Part shown: one piece after another, positions 1-8,275 of the stretch
Layout: every line of letters starts with the position of its first letter
Numbering within the stretch: the stretch's first letter is position 1
NCBI GenBank assembly: GCA_036274895.1
Contig: DASUEU010000082.1
Coordinates: forward strand, 25,465-89,464
Source of the DNA: CALMKX01 sp036274895
GTDB lineage: Bacteria; Acidobacteriota; Thermoanaerobaculia; Multivoradales; SZUA-115
DNA length: 64,000 nucleotides
Direction: 5' to 3'
Translations under genes and position numbers: made by a program
The notes under the pieces: model-generated
The model's input: the letters and a program-made list of their open reading frames with translations, nothing else
What the model was told of the DNA's origin: nothing
The model's database searches: none

Positions 1-1368
1 GAAGCGGTCGGCCAGACGGGAGAGGCGGCGGCCGGCGGTGTAGACCGGGGCCACCCCGGTGACCGCGGACTCGTCGAGCAGGCTGCGGATCTCGGTGACC
101 TGATCGGCGAGCCGCACCCGCAACGCCGCCGCCTCGAGCAAGAAGCGCTCCCGGCCAGGGTCCGGGGTCGCCCCGGCGAGACGCCGGAAGGCCTCCACCT
201 CGCGCACCTCCAGCCGAAAGCTGAAGAGGTCCGGACGCAGCACGATGGCCTCCGGCCGCTCGTCCTCGCCGGTCGCCTCGAGCGCCTCGAAGAGCTGGCG
301 GTAGGGCTCGGCGATCAAGGTCTCGGGCTCGGGGACCGCCACCGGCGCGGTGACCGCCAGCAGCTCCGGCGCCGGCTCGCCAACGCCCCGCGTCCGGCCG
401 TCCAGGCGGGCGAGCAGGGAGCGGGTCCGCTCGCGCAGGCGCTTGAGATCGATCAGCGACAGCTCGTCACGCTGCAGTTGGGCCTCGAAGCGGTCGATCT
501 CGCCGCGGAACTCGGCGATCTCGAGCCCCAGCTCGAAATCTGCCGGCCCCTGGCGCTCGAGGTCGAGCACGCGCTGGAACTCGGAGAGGATGCGCTGCTC
601 CTCGATGTGGTAGAGGCGGCGGATCGACTCGCGCAGGCGCCGGTTGGTCTCGAGCAAGGTGGTGACCACCTCGGGATGGAAGAAGCTCCGGCCCAGGCCG
701 TGCTTGAGCTCCCGGTAACGGGTCACCACGTGGTTCTCGTTGAGCTCGTCGAGGCTCTCGAGGGCGGCGATCTCACGTTGGATGCCGGCGATCTCGCCGC
801 GCACCCGCTGCACCTCCCGCGCCTCGAGGTTGCGTCCGACCAGGGTCCACAGGCCGCTGACCAGGTTGCGCACGATCTGGGCGTCCGAGCCGATGTCCAC
901 CTGCTCGCCGCCGTCGGCATCGAGGGAGATGCGGGTCAGCAGGAAATCCACCTTGTCGGCGCGATCCGCCGTCCAGCTCTCGTCGTCGAAGGCGTAGACG
1001 TAGAACTTGGCGAGCTGGGAGAGCACCTTGACGTTGGTGTTCTTCACCCGCGAGAAGAACTGCCGGAGGGAGGCCGGGCTGACTTTGCTATCCTCCAGCA
1101 CCAAGGTCTTGACCAGCAGCTCGAGCTGGGGCTCGAGTTGGTTCAGCCGCTCGCGGACCTGCGCCGAATGGGCGGCGGTGAGCTGGCCGGAAAGCTCGCG
1201 CAGGGCGGAGTAGACGCTCTGGAAGTCGACCGGGTAGCGCGGCTCGGGCCCATCGAGCAGCACCTTGTTGAGGCTGCCGATGAACTGGTGGAAAGCCCAG
1301 GCGGCCCGGAAGCGGTCCGAGAGCTCGACGTAGCGACGATGCTGGCTGCTGAGCTCCTGGACCGTCAT
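1..1368 (-). CDS. Hypothetical protein, 3' end cut by the window edge
   Basis: The minus-strand frame is open from an ATG at 1368 to base 1, giving at least 456 residues; the C-terminus lies outside the window. The protein is rich in charged residues, Leu, Glu and Arg. Long helical stretches such as DELNENHVVTRYRELKHGL and RLYHIEEQRILSEFQRVLDL suggest an extended alpha-helical or coiled-coil protein. No signal peptide, membrane span or catalytic motif is visible, and I do not recognise the family. It is divergent from hpt across only 52 bp, so the two promoters must share that gap. It is clearly coding: the frame stays open with strong third-position G/C bias, and the plus-strand frame over it has a low-complexity shadow composition. 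Confidence 0.75.
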   Translation of the reverse strand, partial: MTVQELSSQHRRYVELSDRFRAAWAFHQFIGSLNKVLLDGPEPRYPVDFQSVYSALRELSGQLTAAHSAQVRERLNQLEPQLELLVKTLVLEDSKVSPASLRQFFSRVKNTNVKVLSQLAKFYVYAFDDESWTADRADKVDFLLTRISLDADGGEQVDIGSDAQIVRNLVSGLWTLVGRNLEAREVQRVRGEIAGIQREIAALESLDELNENHVVTRYRELKHGLGRSFFHPEVVTTLLETNRRLRESIRRLYHIEEQRILSEFQRVLDLERQGPADFELGLEIAEFRGEIDRFEAQLQRDELSLIDLKRLRERTRSLLARLDGRTRGVGEPAPELLAVTAPVAVPEPETLIAEPYRQLFEALEATGEDERPEAIVLRPDLFSFRLEVREVEAFRRLAGATPDPGRERFLLEAAALRVRLADQVTEIRSLLDESAVTGVAPVYTAGRRLSRLADRF

Positions 1369-1420
1369 CACTTGGGTTCCCAAAGTTCTGATGTCTTTCG
1401 CGGAGGAGTGATTCTAAGCA

Positions 1421-1966
1421 ATGCCCGAGTTAAACGGAACCAACGCCCCCACCGTGCTGATCTCCCAGGAGGATCTCGCCCGGCGGGTCGAGGAGATGGC
1501 CGCCGAGATCACCCGCGACTATGCCGCGAGCGACCGCTTGATCGTCATCGGCGTGCTCAAGGGCTCGGTCTTCTTCCTGACCGACCTGCTCAAGCGAGTC
1601 ACCCTACCGCTAAAGGTCGACTTCCTCCAGACCTCGAGCTACGGCAGCTCGACCACGCCGGGAGAGGTGCGGATCTTGAAGGACGTCGATCTGCCGGTGC
1701 GCGGCTCGGACGTGCTGCTGGTCGAGGACATCGTCGACACCGGCTATACCCTGCGCACCGTGCTCGACCTGCTGCGCTTTCGCGGCGCCCGCACGGTCAA
1801 GCTCTGCGCCCTGCTCGACAAGGCCTCCCGGCGTGAGATCGAGGTACCGATCGACTACCGGGGCTTCCGCATCGAGGATCATTTCGTCGTCGGCTACGGC
1901 CTCGACTTCGCCGAGCAGCACCGCAACCTCCCCTACATCGGCGTCCTCGACGCCTCAGAGGACTGA
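1421..1966 (+). CDS. hpt: Hypoxanthine phosphoribosyltransferase
   Basis: This is a cytosolic purine-salvage enzyme that transfers phosphoribose from PRPP to hypoxanthine (and usually guanine). The 181-aa length is normal for bacterial Hpt. The PRPP-binding signature LVEDIVDTGYTL lies at about residues 101-112, with two acidic residues followed by DTGYT. An early VIGVLKGSVFFLTDL segment forms the usual loop I, and a late GFRIEDHFVVGYGLDFAE matches the C-terminal part that contacts the purine and Mg-PRPP. The ATG at 1421 follows a GGAGG-containing stretch. The neighbour ridA starts 30 bp downstream on the same strand and may be co-transcribed. Assignment to the family is secure; exact base preference is not visible. 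Confidence 0.95.
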   Translation: MPELNGTNAPTVLISQEDLARRVEEMAAEITRDYAASDRLIVIGVLKGSVFFLTDLLKRVTLPLKVDFLQTSSYGSSTTPGEVRILKDVDLPVRGSDVLLVEDIVDTGYTLRTVLDLLRFRGARTVKLCALLDKASRREIEVPIDYRGFRIEDHFVVGYGLDFAEQHRNLPYIGVLDASED

Positions 1967-1996
1967 CTCGCCTCATCCGACACGGAGCCTGCGCGC

Positions 1997-2383
1997 ATGG
2001 ACCTGCACACCACCGATCACGCCCCGGCCGCCATTGGCCCCTACTCCCAGGCGGTCTCTCTCATGGGCTGGGTCTTCACCTCCGGCCAGGTCGGCCTCGA
2101 TCCCGCCACCGGGGAGCTGGTGCCGGGCGGCTTCGAGGCCCAGGCCCGCCGGGTCCTGGCCAACCTCGAGGCCGTCCTCGCCGCCGCCGGCTGCACCTTC
2201 CAGGACGTGGTCAAGGCCACCATCTTCGTCACCGACCTGGCCCACTTCGGCACCCTGAACGCCCTCTACGGCGAGGCCCTGGGCGACCACCGCCCGGCTC
2301 GCTCGACCGTCCAGGTGGCGGCCCTGCCCAAGGGGGCTCTGGTCGAGATCGACCTGATCGCCAGGAAGCCGGTCGCACCGTAG
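1997..2383 (+). CDS. ridA: RidA family 2-iminobutanoate/2-iminopropanoate deaminase
   Basis: This 128-aa protein has the full RidA/YjgF signature. AIGPYSQAV lies near the N-terminus, FTSGQVGLDPATGEL follows, and the C-terminal block ARSTVQVAALPKGALVEIDL carries the conserved arginine that binds the substrate carboxylate. RidA proteins are trimeric cytosolic enzymes that hydrolyse reactive enamine/imine intermediates released by PLP enzymes. A cystathionine-synthase-type PLP enzyme, a typical source of such imines, lies elsewhere in the window. The gene follows hpt by 30 bp and runs head-on into the minus-strand gene ending at 2384, with no spacer. Its stop codon lies just before a REP-like palindrome. 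Confidence 0.94.
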   Translation: MDLHTTDHAPAAIGPYSQAVSLMGWVFTSGQVGLDPATGELVPGGFEAQARRVLANLEAVLAAAGCTFQDVVKATIFVTDLAHFGTLNALYGEALGDHRPARSTVQVAALPKGALVEIDLIARKPVAP

Positions 2384-2411
2384 TCATCCTTCTCGCGAAA
2401 GCGGGGATGAC
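2383..2411. repeat. REP-like palindrome at a convergent gene junction
   Basis: A perfect 7-bp inverted repeat, GTCATCC (2383-2389) and GGATGAC (2405-2411), encloses a TCTCGCGAAAGCG-type centre. This resembles the widespread REP/nemis-like motif with a GCGAAAGC core. One arm overlaps the ridA stop codon and the rest forms the last codons of the convergent minus-strand gene. It may act as a bidirectional terminator or mRNA stabiliser. The family link is recognised from general knowledge, and copy number elsewhere in the genome cannot be seen here. Confidence 0.5.
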
Positions 2412-3358
2412 GTTCCTGGGCTCTCGGCCTCCACCGGCCTGAGGTACTCGGCCAGCAGCTCGTCGACCAGCGGTGTGGCGCCTTCTTTGACCCAGCGCGA
2501 GATCAGCTCCCGGGTCGGCGGGTCGACCTCCGCCACCAGGCCGAGGTGGCCATCCCGGGCCAGGCCGGAGATCTCGTAGGGCGAGGCGTCGATCCAACGG
2601 GCCGCCCGCGCCAGGCCGAGCGCTCTGCCCACCGGCCGGCCCACCGCCAGCCACAGCTCCGAGGCCAGCAGCAGGTCCCCGGCCAGGCGGCGGTTGCTCT
2701 GCCCCGTCAAGGGCGGCCCGGGCAGCGGGCGTCTCAGCACCACGCCGAGCCCGTGCCGGCCGGCCGCCACGGCGAAGGTGCGTTCGGGAGGAGTGGGCCG
2801 GTGGAAGAGGGCGAAGAAGGCGCTCTCGTCGGCGATCTCGGCCAGGCGCCTGCGCTCGGCGGGAGACACGGACGGCACCAGCGGCTGGACCACGGCGACC
2901 CCGGCGGCGGCCATCGCTGTCAGAGCTCGCTGCCAGAGGTCCGGAGCGTCCGAGATCCCCGCCACCAGAGGCCAGGCCACACACGCTCCCGGCGGCAGCC
3001 CGGCGAAGACGGTCTCGTCGCCGGCCACAAGGGCGGCAGTCGGGTCGTAGACCGCCGTCACCCCCTCGACGGAGCACAGCTCTCCGGGCAGGAGCTGCAC
3101 CAGCACGGGCGTGCCCCGCGCGATGTGCTCCGCCGCCAGGCGATCCCGCTCGGCACGCTGCGAGGCGGCCACCGGCGGCAGGTAGAGCAGGTCGTCGAGG
3201 GGCTCGGCGAGCTCCGGCAGCGGCCCCGCCTCCCCGAAGGCCAGCCGGGCGCGGGCCAGGTCGATCCACGGCTGGTCGGGTGGCCCGCTCCACGTGCGAG
3301 GGGCGTAGCGGATCCAGAACCGTCCCGGGTCCGGGTGCGAAGCGGCGAGGCGGCTCAT
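2384..3358 (-). CDS. Hypothetical protein in the riboflavin operon
   Basis: The ATG at 3358 overlaps the ribE stop in an ATGA arrangement, so translation is coupled to riboflavin synthase. The product is 324 aa, soluble, without a signal peptide or membrane span. It is rich in Ala, Leu, Pro and Arg. Alternating hydrophobic strands such as TPVLVQLLPGE, VAWPLVAGI and AGVAVVQPLVPS suggest an alpha/beta, possibly barrel-like, fold. I do not recognise a domain or catalytic motif. Its place as the third gene of a ribD-ribE-X unit suggests a job in flavin supply or an unrelated protein sharing the promoter. The last residues (SSPLSREG) are encoded by the REP-like palindrome, so the C-terminus may have been extended by that element. 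Confidence 0.7.
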   Translation of the reverse strand: MSRLAASHPDPGRFWIRYAPRTWSGPPDQPWIDLARARLAFGEAGPLPELAEPLDDLLYLPPVAASQRAERDRLAAEHIARGTPVLVQLLPGELCSVEGVTAVYDPTAALVAGDETVFAGLPPGACVAWPLVAGISDAPDLWQRALTAMAAAGVAVVQPLVPSVSPAERRRLAEIADESAFFALFHRPTPPERTFAVAAGRHGLGVVLRRPLPGPPLTGQSNRRLAGDLLLASELWLAVGRPVGRALGLARAARWIDASPYEISGLARDGHLGLVAEVDPPTRELISRWVKEGATPLVDELLAEYLRPVEAESPGTSSPLSREG

Positions 3359-3972
3359 CGGGGCGCCGTCGGCCCCCACACGGTGAGGGCCCGCTGCACG
3401 TACTTGGCGAGCACGTCCGGCTCGAAGTTGACGCGGTCCCCGGGGACGAGTTGCGAGAGGGTGGTGACCTCGAGGGTGTGGGGGATCAGGGCGACCTCGA
3501 AGTGGTCCTCCCCGAGAGCGGCGACCGTCAGGCTCACCCCGTCGAGGGTCACCGAGCCCTTCTCCATCACCAGCGCGCGCTGCTCCGCGGGAAGCTCGAA
3601 GCCGAGCACCCGGTGCTCGCCCAGCTCGCGCCGCTCGACCACCCGCAGCGTGCCGTCGACGTGCCCCTGCACCCAGTGCCCGCCGAGTGCCTCGCCGGCC
3701 AGAAGCGCCGGCTCCAGGTTGACCTCCGAGCCCATGCGCAAGGCGCCGAGGTGGGTGCGCGCGAGGGTCTCCGGCGACAGTTCCACTTCGCAGGCTCCAG
3801 GCTCCTGGGCGATGACCGTGAGGCAGACTCCCGAGACGGCGAGGCTGGCGCCGATCGAGAGCCGGGCCCCGAGCTCCGGGCTGTGAGCGAGGCGCAGGCG
3901 CACCCCACCCTGCCCCGAAGGCACCGGGTCGGCGATCAGCCGGCCAAGCTCGCGGACAAGTCCGGTAAACAT
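3355..3972 (-). CDS. ribE: Riboflavin synthase, alpha chain
   Basis: This 205-aa enzyme dismutates two 6,7-dimethyl-8-ribityllumazine molecules into riboflavin and a pyrimidinedione. It begins with the family hallmark MFTGLV and has the usual tandem lumazine-binding repeats. The first holds LAVSGVCLTV and the GHWVQGHVDG block, and the second holds VTLDGVSLTV and NFEPDVLAKYV. The start at 3972 was chosen because it gives the canonical N-terminus; the open frame extends further upstream without family similarity. The gene overlaps the 3' end of ribD by 37 bp and the next gene by 4 bp, indicating a translationally coupled ribD-ribE-X unit. No RFN riboswitch is apparent upstream of ribD, where the coding of ftsY continues. 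Confidence 0.95.
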   Translation of the reverse strand: MFTGLVRELGRLIADPVPSGQGGVRLRLAHSPELGARLSIGASLAVSGVCLTVIAQEPGACEVELSPETLARTHLGALRMGSEVNLEPALLAGEALGGHWVQGHVDGTLRVVERRELGEHRVLGFELPAEQRALVMEKGSVTLDGVSLTVAALGEDHFEVALIPHTLEVTTLSQLVPGDRVNFEPDVLAKYVQRALTVWGPTAPR

Positions 3973-5075
3973 CCGGGTCGAAATCCCCTGAAGAGCAGGT
4001 CGGGGCCGAGCTTGAGAATCGAGGTGGCCTCGAGCCGCGGAGCCCCGGCCAGGGAGCCCGAGCCCGACCCACCGAGGGGGCCGGGGGCTTCTCTCCCACC
4101 CAGGAGCAGCGGGGCGATGAGAGCTTCCACGCGATCGTAGCAGCCTGCCGCCACGAAGGCCGCAGCCACCTCGGACCCGCCTTCGACCAGCACCGAGGCG
4201 ACGCCGCGAGCCGCGAGGTCGGCGAGCACTGCCGCCGGGGTGACTTCCGGGAGGCACACCACCTCGCCTCCGGCTGCTTCAATGGCGGCGCGGCGCTCCC
4301 TCTCGTCGGTCTCGGTATAGACCAGCACCGGGCCGGTCTCGGTGAACAGCCGAGCCGTGGCGGGCAGGCGCAGCCGCCGATCGAGCACGACCCGATGGTG
4401 GGAACGGGACACCAGCCCCAGACGCCGGGTGAGGCGAGGATCGTCGGCCAGGACCGTGCCGCTGCCGACCAGGATGGCGTCGTGCTCCTCGCGCAGCATG
4501 AGGGCGTGGCGCCGCGCCGGCGCGGCGGTCAGCCACTGGCTCTCTCCCGTGGCGAGGGCGATGCGACCGTCGAGGCTCATGGCCCACTTCACGGTCACCG
4601 CCGGCCGGCCGAGAACCTGCCGCACCAGGTACTGCCAATTCAGCTTCACAGCGGTCTCCAGCTGGCGCCCCACTTCGACCTCGATGCCGGCCGCGGCGAG
4701 CCGGGCGAAACCCTGGCCGCGCACTCGTGGGTCGGGATCGACGTGGCAAGCGACCACCCGCGCCACGCCGGCGGCGATCACCGCATCGGTGCAGGGCGGA
4801 GTCCTGCCGTGATGCGCGCAGGGCTCGAGGTTGACGAAGAGGGTGGCCCCTCGGGCAGCCTCCCCGGCGGCGGCGAGGGCGATGGTCTCGGCATGGGGCT
4901 CCCCTGGCCGGACGTGCCAGCCCTCCCCCACCACCTCCCCCGCTTGCACCACCACCGCCCCGACCATCGGGTTCGGCGAAGCCCCCCAGCGCCCACCGGC
5001 GGCCAGGATGAGAGCCCGACGCAGGAGGAGGTCAGCCGACGAGCGCCGCCGCGAATTCTTTGGGCCGGAAGTCAA
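3936..5075 (-). CDS. ribD: Bifunctional riboflavin deaminase/reductase
   Basis: RibD deaminates the first pyrimidine intermediate of riboflavin synthesis and then reduces its ribose chain with NADPH. The N-terminal cytidine-deaminase-like domain shows SPNPMVGAVVV, the zinc/catalytic PHAETIAL and PCAHHGRTPPC. The C-terminal reductase domain has VTVKWAMSLDGRIA and SVLVEGGSEVAAAF. I chose the TTG at 5075 because a GGAGG lies 6 nt upstream and it gives a normal 379-aa protein. Frames extending to 5192 would add a tail composed of ftsY antisense-like residues. The start lies 44 bp inside ftsY. The C-terminus past LLFRGFRPG is a short extra tail overlapping ribE. Confidence 0.9.
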   Translation of the reverse strand: MTSGPKNSRRRSSADLLLRRALILAAGGRWGASPNPMVGAVVVQAGEVVGEGWHVRPGEPHAETIALAAAGEAARGATLFVNLEPCAHHGRTPPCTDAVIAAGVARVVACHVDPDPRVRGQGFARLAAAGIEVEVGRQLETAVKLNWQYLVRQVLGRPAVTVKWAMSLDGRIALATGESQWLTAAPARRHALMLREEHDAILVGSGTVLADDPRLTRRLGLVSRSHHRVVLDRRLRLPATARLFTETGPVLVYTETDERERRAAIEAAGGEVVCLPEVTPAAVLADLAARGVASVLVEGGSEVAAAFVAAGCYDRVEALIAPLLLGGREAPGPLGGSGSGSLAGAPRLEATSILKLGPDLLFRGFRPGCLPDLSASLAG

Positions 5076-5997
5076 CCAGATCCTCCGCGCTCTCGCCGAC
5101 CCCGAGGTAGAGGACGGGCAGGCGCAGCTCACGGGCGATCGCCACCACGATCCCCCCTTTGGCCGTGCCATCGACCTTGGCGAGGAGCACACCGTCGACC
5201 TCGGCCACTTCGGTGAAGCGGCGAGCCTGGGCGAGGGCGTTCTGGCCGGTGGTGGCGTCGAGCACCAGCAGGGTGCGGCGGGCGAAGGAGGCCCCCTCGC
5301 GATCCACCACCCGCTTCACCTTGGCCAGCTCGGCCATCAGGTTCTCCTTGTTGTGGAGACGGCCGGCGGTGTCGATCAGCACCTCGTCGACGCCCCGTGC
5401 CTTGGCGGCGGAGAGGGCGTCGAAGACCACCGCGGCCGGGTCGGCGCCGTGGCCCTGGCGGACCACCTCGACTCCCAGCCGCCGGCCCCACAGCTCGAGC
5501 TGATCGACGGCGGCGGCGCGGAAGGTGTCTCCAGCCGCCAGCAGCACCTTCTTGCCCTCGAGCTGAGCGCGCCGCGCGAGCTTGGCGATCGAGGTCGTCT
5601 TGCCGGCACCGTTGACCCCCACCACCAGGGTGATTCGCCCCTCCCCTGCCGGCTCGGGGCGCCGCGGCACTTGCTCGAGCAGCCGGCCGATCTCCTCCGC
5701 CAGGCGCGCCCGCAGGGCGTCGACCTCGAGCGCACCCCGGCGGCCGGCATCCTTCCTCAGAATCTCGACCATCTCGACCGAGGTCTCGACCCCGAGGTCG
5801 GCGGCGATCAGGGTCTCCTCCAGAAAATCGGCGGTCTCCCCGTCGAGCACGGTGCGTCCGGCGACGGCGGCGCTCAGCCGGTCGACGATCTCGGTGTGAG
5901 TCATTGTCAGCCCGCGCTTGAGCTTGCTCCAGAAGCCGCGCTCGCGCTCCCCGGCGGGACGGGTCGGCTCCGGGGCGATCTCGAGACGGTCGCTCAT
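5032..5997 (-). CDS. ftsY: Signal recognition particle receptor FtsY
   Basis: FtsY is the membrane-associated GTPase that docks the SRP-ribosome complex to the translocon. The 321-aa protein has an NG domain with only a short N-terminal extension. The G1 P-loop GVNGAGKTT lies at about residues 127-135. Further motifs are DTFRAAAVDQL, DTAGRL, the TKxD-like AKVDGTAKGG block, and a closing GVGESAEDLVDF that is diagnostic of FtsY. The acidic A domain found in enterobacteria is absent, as in many other bacteria. It heads the ribD-ribE-X chain and lies 21 bp after the Roadblock-like gene, so these probably belong to one long minus-strand transcript. Confidence 0.96.
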   Translation of the reverse strand: MSDRLEIAPEPTRPAGERERGFWSKLKRGLTMTHTEIVDRLSAAVAGRTVLDGETADFLEETLIAADLGVETSVEMVEILRKDAGRRGALEVDALRARLAEEIGRLLEQVPRRPEPAGEGRITLVVGVNGAGKTTSIAKLARRAQLEGKKVLLAAGDTFRAAAVDQLELWGRRLGVEVVRQGHGADPAAVVFDALSAAKARGVDEVLIDTAGRLHNKENLMAELAKVKRVVDREGASFARRTLLVLDATTGQNALAQARRFTEVAEVDGVLLAKVDGTAKGGIVVAIARELRLPVLYLGVGESAEDLVDFRPKEFAAALVG

Positions 5998-6018
5998 GGT
6001 CGGGAACGAGGCGCGAGC

Positions 6019-6402
6019 TCAGAGCGCACGGCGGGGCAGCACTTCACGCTCCATCACGTCGGCGGCGTTCTCGAGCAGCCGCTGGGCCCGGCCCAGGTTC
6101 GCCGGAGGGCGCTGGACCAGGGCCAGGGCGTAGCCGTCGGCGAGGGGCACGACGTGGAGGATCAAGCGCTGGTGGTGCAAGGTCAGGCAACGCGGAGCAC
6201 CGAGGCCCTCGGCGTCGAGCACCCGCTCCATCTGGCGCAGGTGGATGCCGAGGTAAGCGCCGAGAACCTTCATCTGGAACGGGGAGAGCTCCGAGCAGGC
6301 GAGGTCGATCGTCTCTCCCGTCGGGTCGAGGAAGAGAGACCCCACGGCATGCTCGGCCTTCGCGATCAGGTTGGCCAGGATGTACTGGAAGGGCATCGAC
6401 AT
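6019..6402 (-). CDS. Roadblock/LC7-like small protein
   Basis: This soluble 127-aa protein opens with a helix (FQYILANLIAKAEHAVGSLFLDPTGETIDLAC) and continues with strands such as RLILHVVPLADGYALALV. That is the layout of the Roadblock/LC7 (MglB-like) fold, in which an early self-referencing 'effective domain' helix precedes a beta sheet. Such proteins usually dimerise and regulate small Ras-like GTPases. No MglA-type GTPase is seen in this window. It lies 23 bp after an HD-GYP gene and 21 bp before ftsY on the same strand, so a link to c-di-GMP signalling or polarity is possible but inferred. The start may be the ATG at 6402 or the one two codons later. Confidence 0.65.
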   Translation of the reverse strand: MSMPFQYILANLIAKAEHAVGSLFLDPTGETIDLACSELSPFQMKVLGAYLGIHLRQMERVLDAEGLGAPRCLTLHHQRLILHVVPLADGYALALVQRPPANLGRAQRLLENAADVMEREVLPRRAL

Positions 6403-6425
6403 CGCTCCCGTCGGGGCGGGTAGGG

Positions 6426-8249
6426 TCAGCTCGCGACGCGACTCGCCAGCGCCGGAGCCGTCGCATGACGCTGCACGGCGGAGTCGATCTGGCCGGCGTT
6501 GAAGGCGGAGAGGAAGGCGGTGACCACCTTGGCGTCAAAGCGGGTGCCGGCCAGCTTGGTGATGGTGTTGACGGCGAACTCCGGGGTGTAAGCCTGCTGG
6601 TAGGGGCGGTTGGTGGTCACCGCGTCGAAGGTGTCGGCCACTGCGACGATGCGGGCGATCAAGGGGATCTGCTCCCCTTTGAGACCATCGGGGTAGCCAC
6701 GGCCGTTCCACGACTCGTGGTGCCAGCGCACCGCCGGGACGATCTCCTTGAGCTGCTCGATCCGGCCCATGATCTCGGCGCCGACCACGGTGTGCATTTT
6801 CATCTGCTCGTATTCTTCGGGCGAGAGCAGCCCGCCCTTTTTCAAGACCCGGTCGTCGACGCCGATCTTGCCGACGTCGTGGAGGAGGGCGGCGAGCCAC
6901 ACCCGTTGCTGGAACTCCTCGTCGAAGCCGAGGTGGCGGGCGACCGCCCGCGAGACCGCCGCCACCCGCTCGGAATGGCCCCGGGTGTAGGGATCCTTGG
7001 CGTCGATCGCCGCCGCGAAGGCGCGGATGGAACCGAGGAAGAGATCGCGATTGGCGCTCGCCGCGCGCTTGAGCTCCTCGACGTAGCGCTCGACGTGGCC
7101 GCCCATGACGTTGAAGTTCTCCGCCAGCTCGGCCATCTCGAAGGTCAGGTCTCGGGTCTCGATCCGGTGGGAGAAGTTGCCGGCGGCGATCTGCCGGGTG
7201 TTCTCGGCCAGGCGGGAGAGAGGCTTGCCCAGGTTGCGGGCCACGAAGGCCGCGAAGAGCAAGGCGAGCAGGAGCAGGAAGAGGGAAGCGAGGCCGGCGC
7301 CGTAGATCATGCGGTTGACCGCGGCGAAGACCGAGTTCGAGTCCTTGAGCACCACGACCTGCCAGCCCGGGGTCGAGATCGGTCCGGAAGTCAGCTGGAA
7401 CTTGCGCCGGCTGCCGTCCACTTCGACCTCGACCGAACGGGTCATCTGGACCGGCTGGGCCAAGCCGTCGAGGACGCCGCGGGCCTCCAGCGAGGGCAGC
7501 AGGCGATGCCCCGAGGCGTCGGCCCAGAGCACCTGGTTAGAGGCGCCCAGGAGGAGCACCGAGACGTCGTCGCTGCGGCCGTCGGAGGCGACCAGCTCAC
7601 CGATGTCGACCATACCGCTGGAGATCAGCACCAGCTGCCTCTCCGCCTCGCCCACGGGTACCGCCGCCACCAGGATGGGCAAGGTTGCACGGGGCTGCGA
7701 CGCGACCCGGTAGACCGGCTCGGAATGGCTGCGAGCCTGCTCGAAGGCGATCCCCACGGCCTGGTCGACAGCGGGAGACAGCGGCCCGCGGCGGGCCCGG
7801 GGGCCGTTGCCTCCCGGCTCGAGGACCCAGAGGGTTTCGAGCTGCGGGTAGGCGCGCTGGAAAGCCGCGATCTGCTCGTGGACCCAGAGTTGCGCCACCA
7901 CTTGGTCGGCGGGCAGCTCCCCACCGCGAGCCACCACCGACTCCCCGAGCTGGCGCAGCTGGTCTCGCCGCGCCGCGACCGCGCTGTCGAGTTGGCGCGA
8001 GAGGGCATCCGACCAGCTCAGCAGATGCTCCTTCTCGCTCTCCATGAGCAGCTCCCGGCCCTTGCGCACCGAGAGCAGGCTGGAGAGGACGAGGGGGATG
8101 ATCCCGGAGAGCAGGAGGCAGAGAAAGAGCAGATTGCCCAGGCGCAGCCACCGATGCCGCCGCGGCGAAGCTGCCGGAGCCCCACCATTCTGGCCGTTCG
8201 TCGCTCCGGACCGTGCCTCGCGTGAGGGGGTCGCTTCCCCAGGGATCAA
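6426..8249 (-). CDS. Membrane sensor with HAMP and HD-GYP domains
   Basis: This 607-aa protein is probably an inner-membrane c-di-GMP phosphodiesterase. A first membrane span lies at about residues 39-60, followed by a ~260-residue extracytoplasmic sensor of the double-Cache type. A second span (about 315-338) and a HAMP linker (LGKPLSRLAENTRQIAAGNF) follow. The C-terminal HD-GYP domain contains HSERV, ALLHDVGKIGV, HHESWNGRGYPDGL and the DAVTTNRPYQ segment. All metal-binding His/Asp positions and the GYP triad are intact, so activity is expected. The start used is a TTG at 8249, because no ATG or GTG precedes the first membrane span in frame; an AGGAGG lies 12 nt upstream, which is rather far. 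Its ligand is unknown. Confidence 0.9.
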   Translation of the reverse strand: MIPGEATPSREARSGATNGQNGGAPAASPRRHRWLRLGNLLFLCLLLSGIIPLVLSSLLSVRKGRELLMESEKEHLLSWSDALSRQLDSAVAARRDQLRQLGESVVARGGELPADQVVAQLWVHEQIAAFQRAYPQLETLWVLEPGGNGPRARRGPLSPAVDQAVGIAFEQARSHSEPVYRVASQPRATLPILVAAVPVGEAERQLVLISSGMVDIGELVASDGRSDDVSVLLLGASNQVLWADASGHRLLPSLEARGVLDGLAQPVQMTRSVEVEVDGSRRKFQLTSGPISTPGWQVVVLKDSNSVFAAVNRMIYGAGLASLFLLLLALLFAAFVARNLGKPLSRLAENTRQIAAGNFSHRIETRDLTFEMAELAENFNVMGGHVERYVEELKRAASANRDLFLGSIRAFAAAIDAKDPYTRGHSERVAAVSRAVARHLGFDEEFQQRVWLAALLHDVGKIGVDDRVLKKGGLLSPEEYEQMKMHTVVGAEIMGRIEQLKEIVPAVRWHHESWNGRGYPDGLKGEQIPLIARIVAVADTFDAVTTNRPYQQAYTPEFAVNTITKLAGTRFDAKVVTAFLSAFNAGQIDSAVQRHATAPALASRVAS

Positions 8250-8275
8250 GGTCTGCTCATGCCTCCTGGTCGCGA

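Noticed and set aside
478..1836. Long plus-strand frame opposite the first gene
   Set aside because: It is an antisense shadow of the partial minus-strand gene at 1-1368 and runs into hpt in the wrong frame; its composition is the low-complexity type made by G+C-rich codons.
6465..8225. Plus-strand frame of 586 codons
   Set aside because: Antisense to the HD-GYP gene, which has all family motifs.
8245..8262. Mini frame MSRP ahead of the HD-GYP start (ATG 8260, stop overlapping the TTG)
   Set aside because: The AGGAGG is only one base from the ATG, which is too close for initiation, so a leader peptide is not supported.
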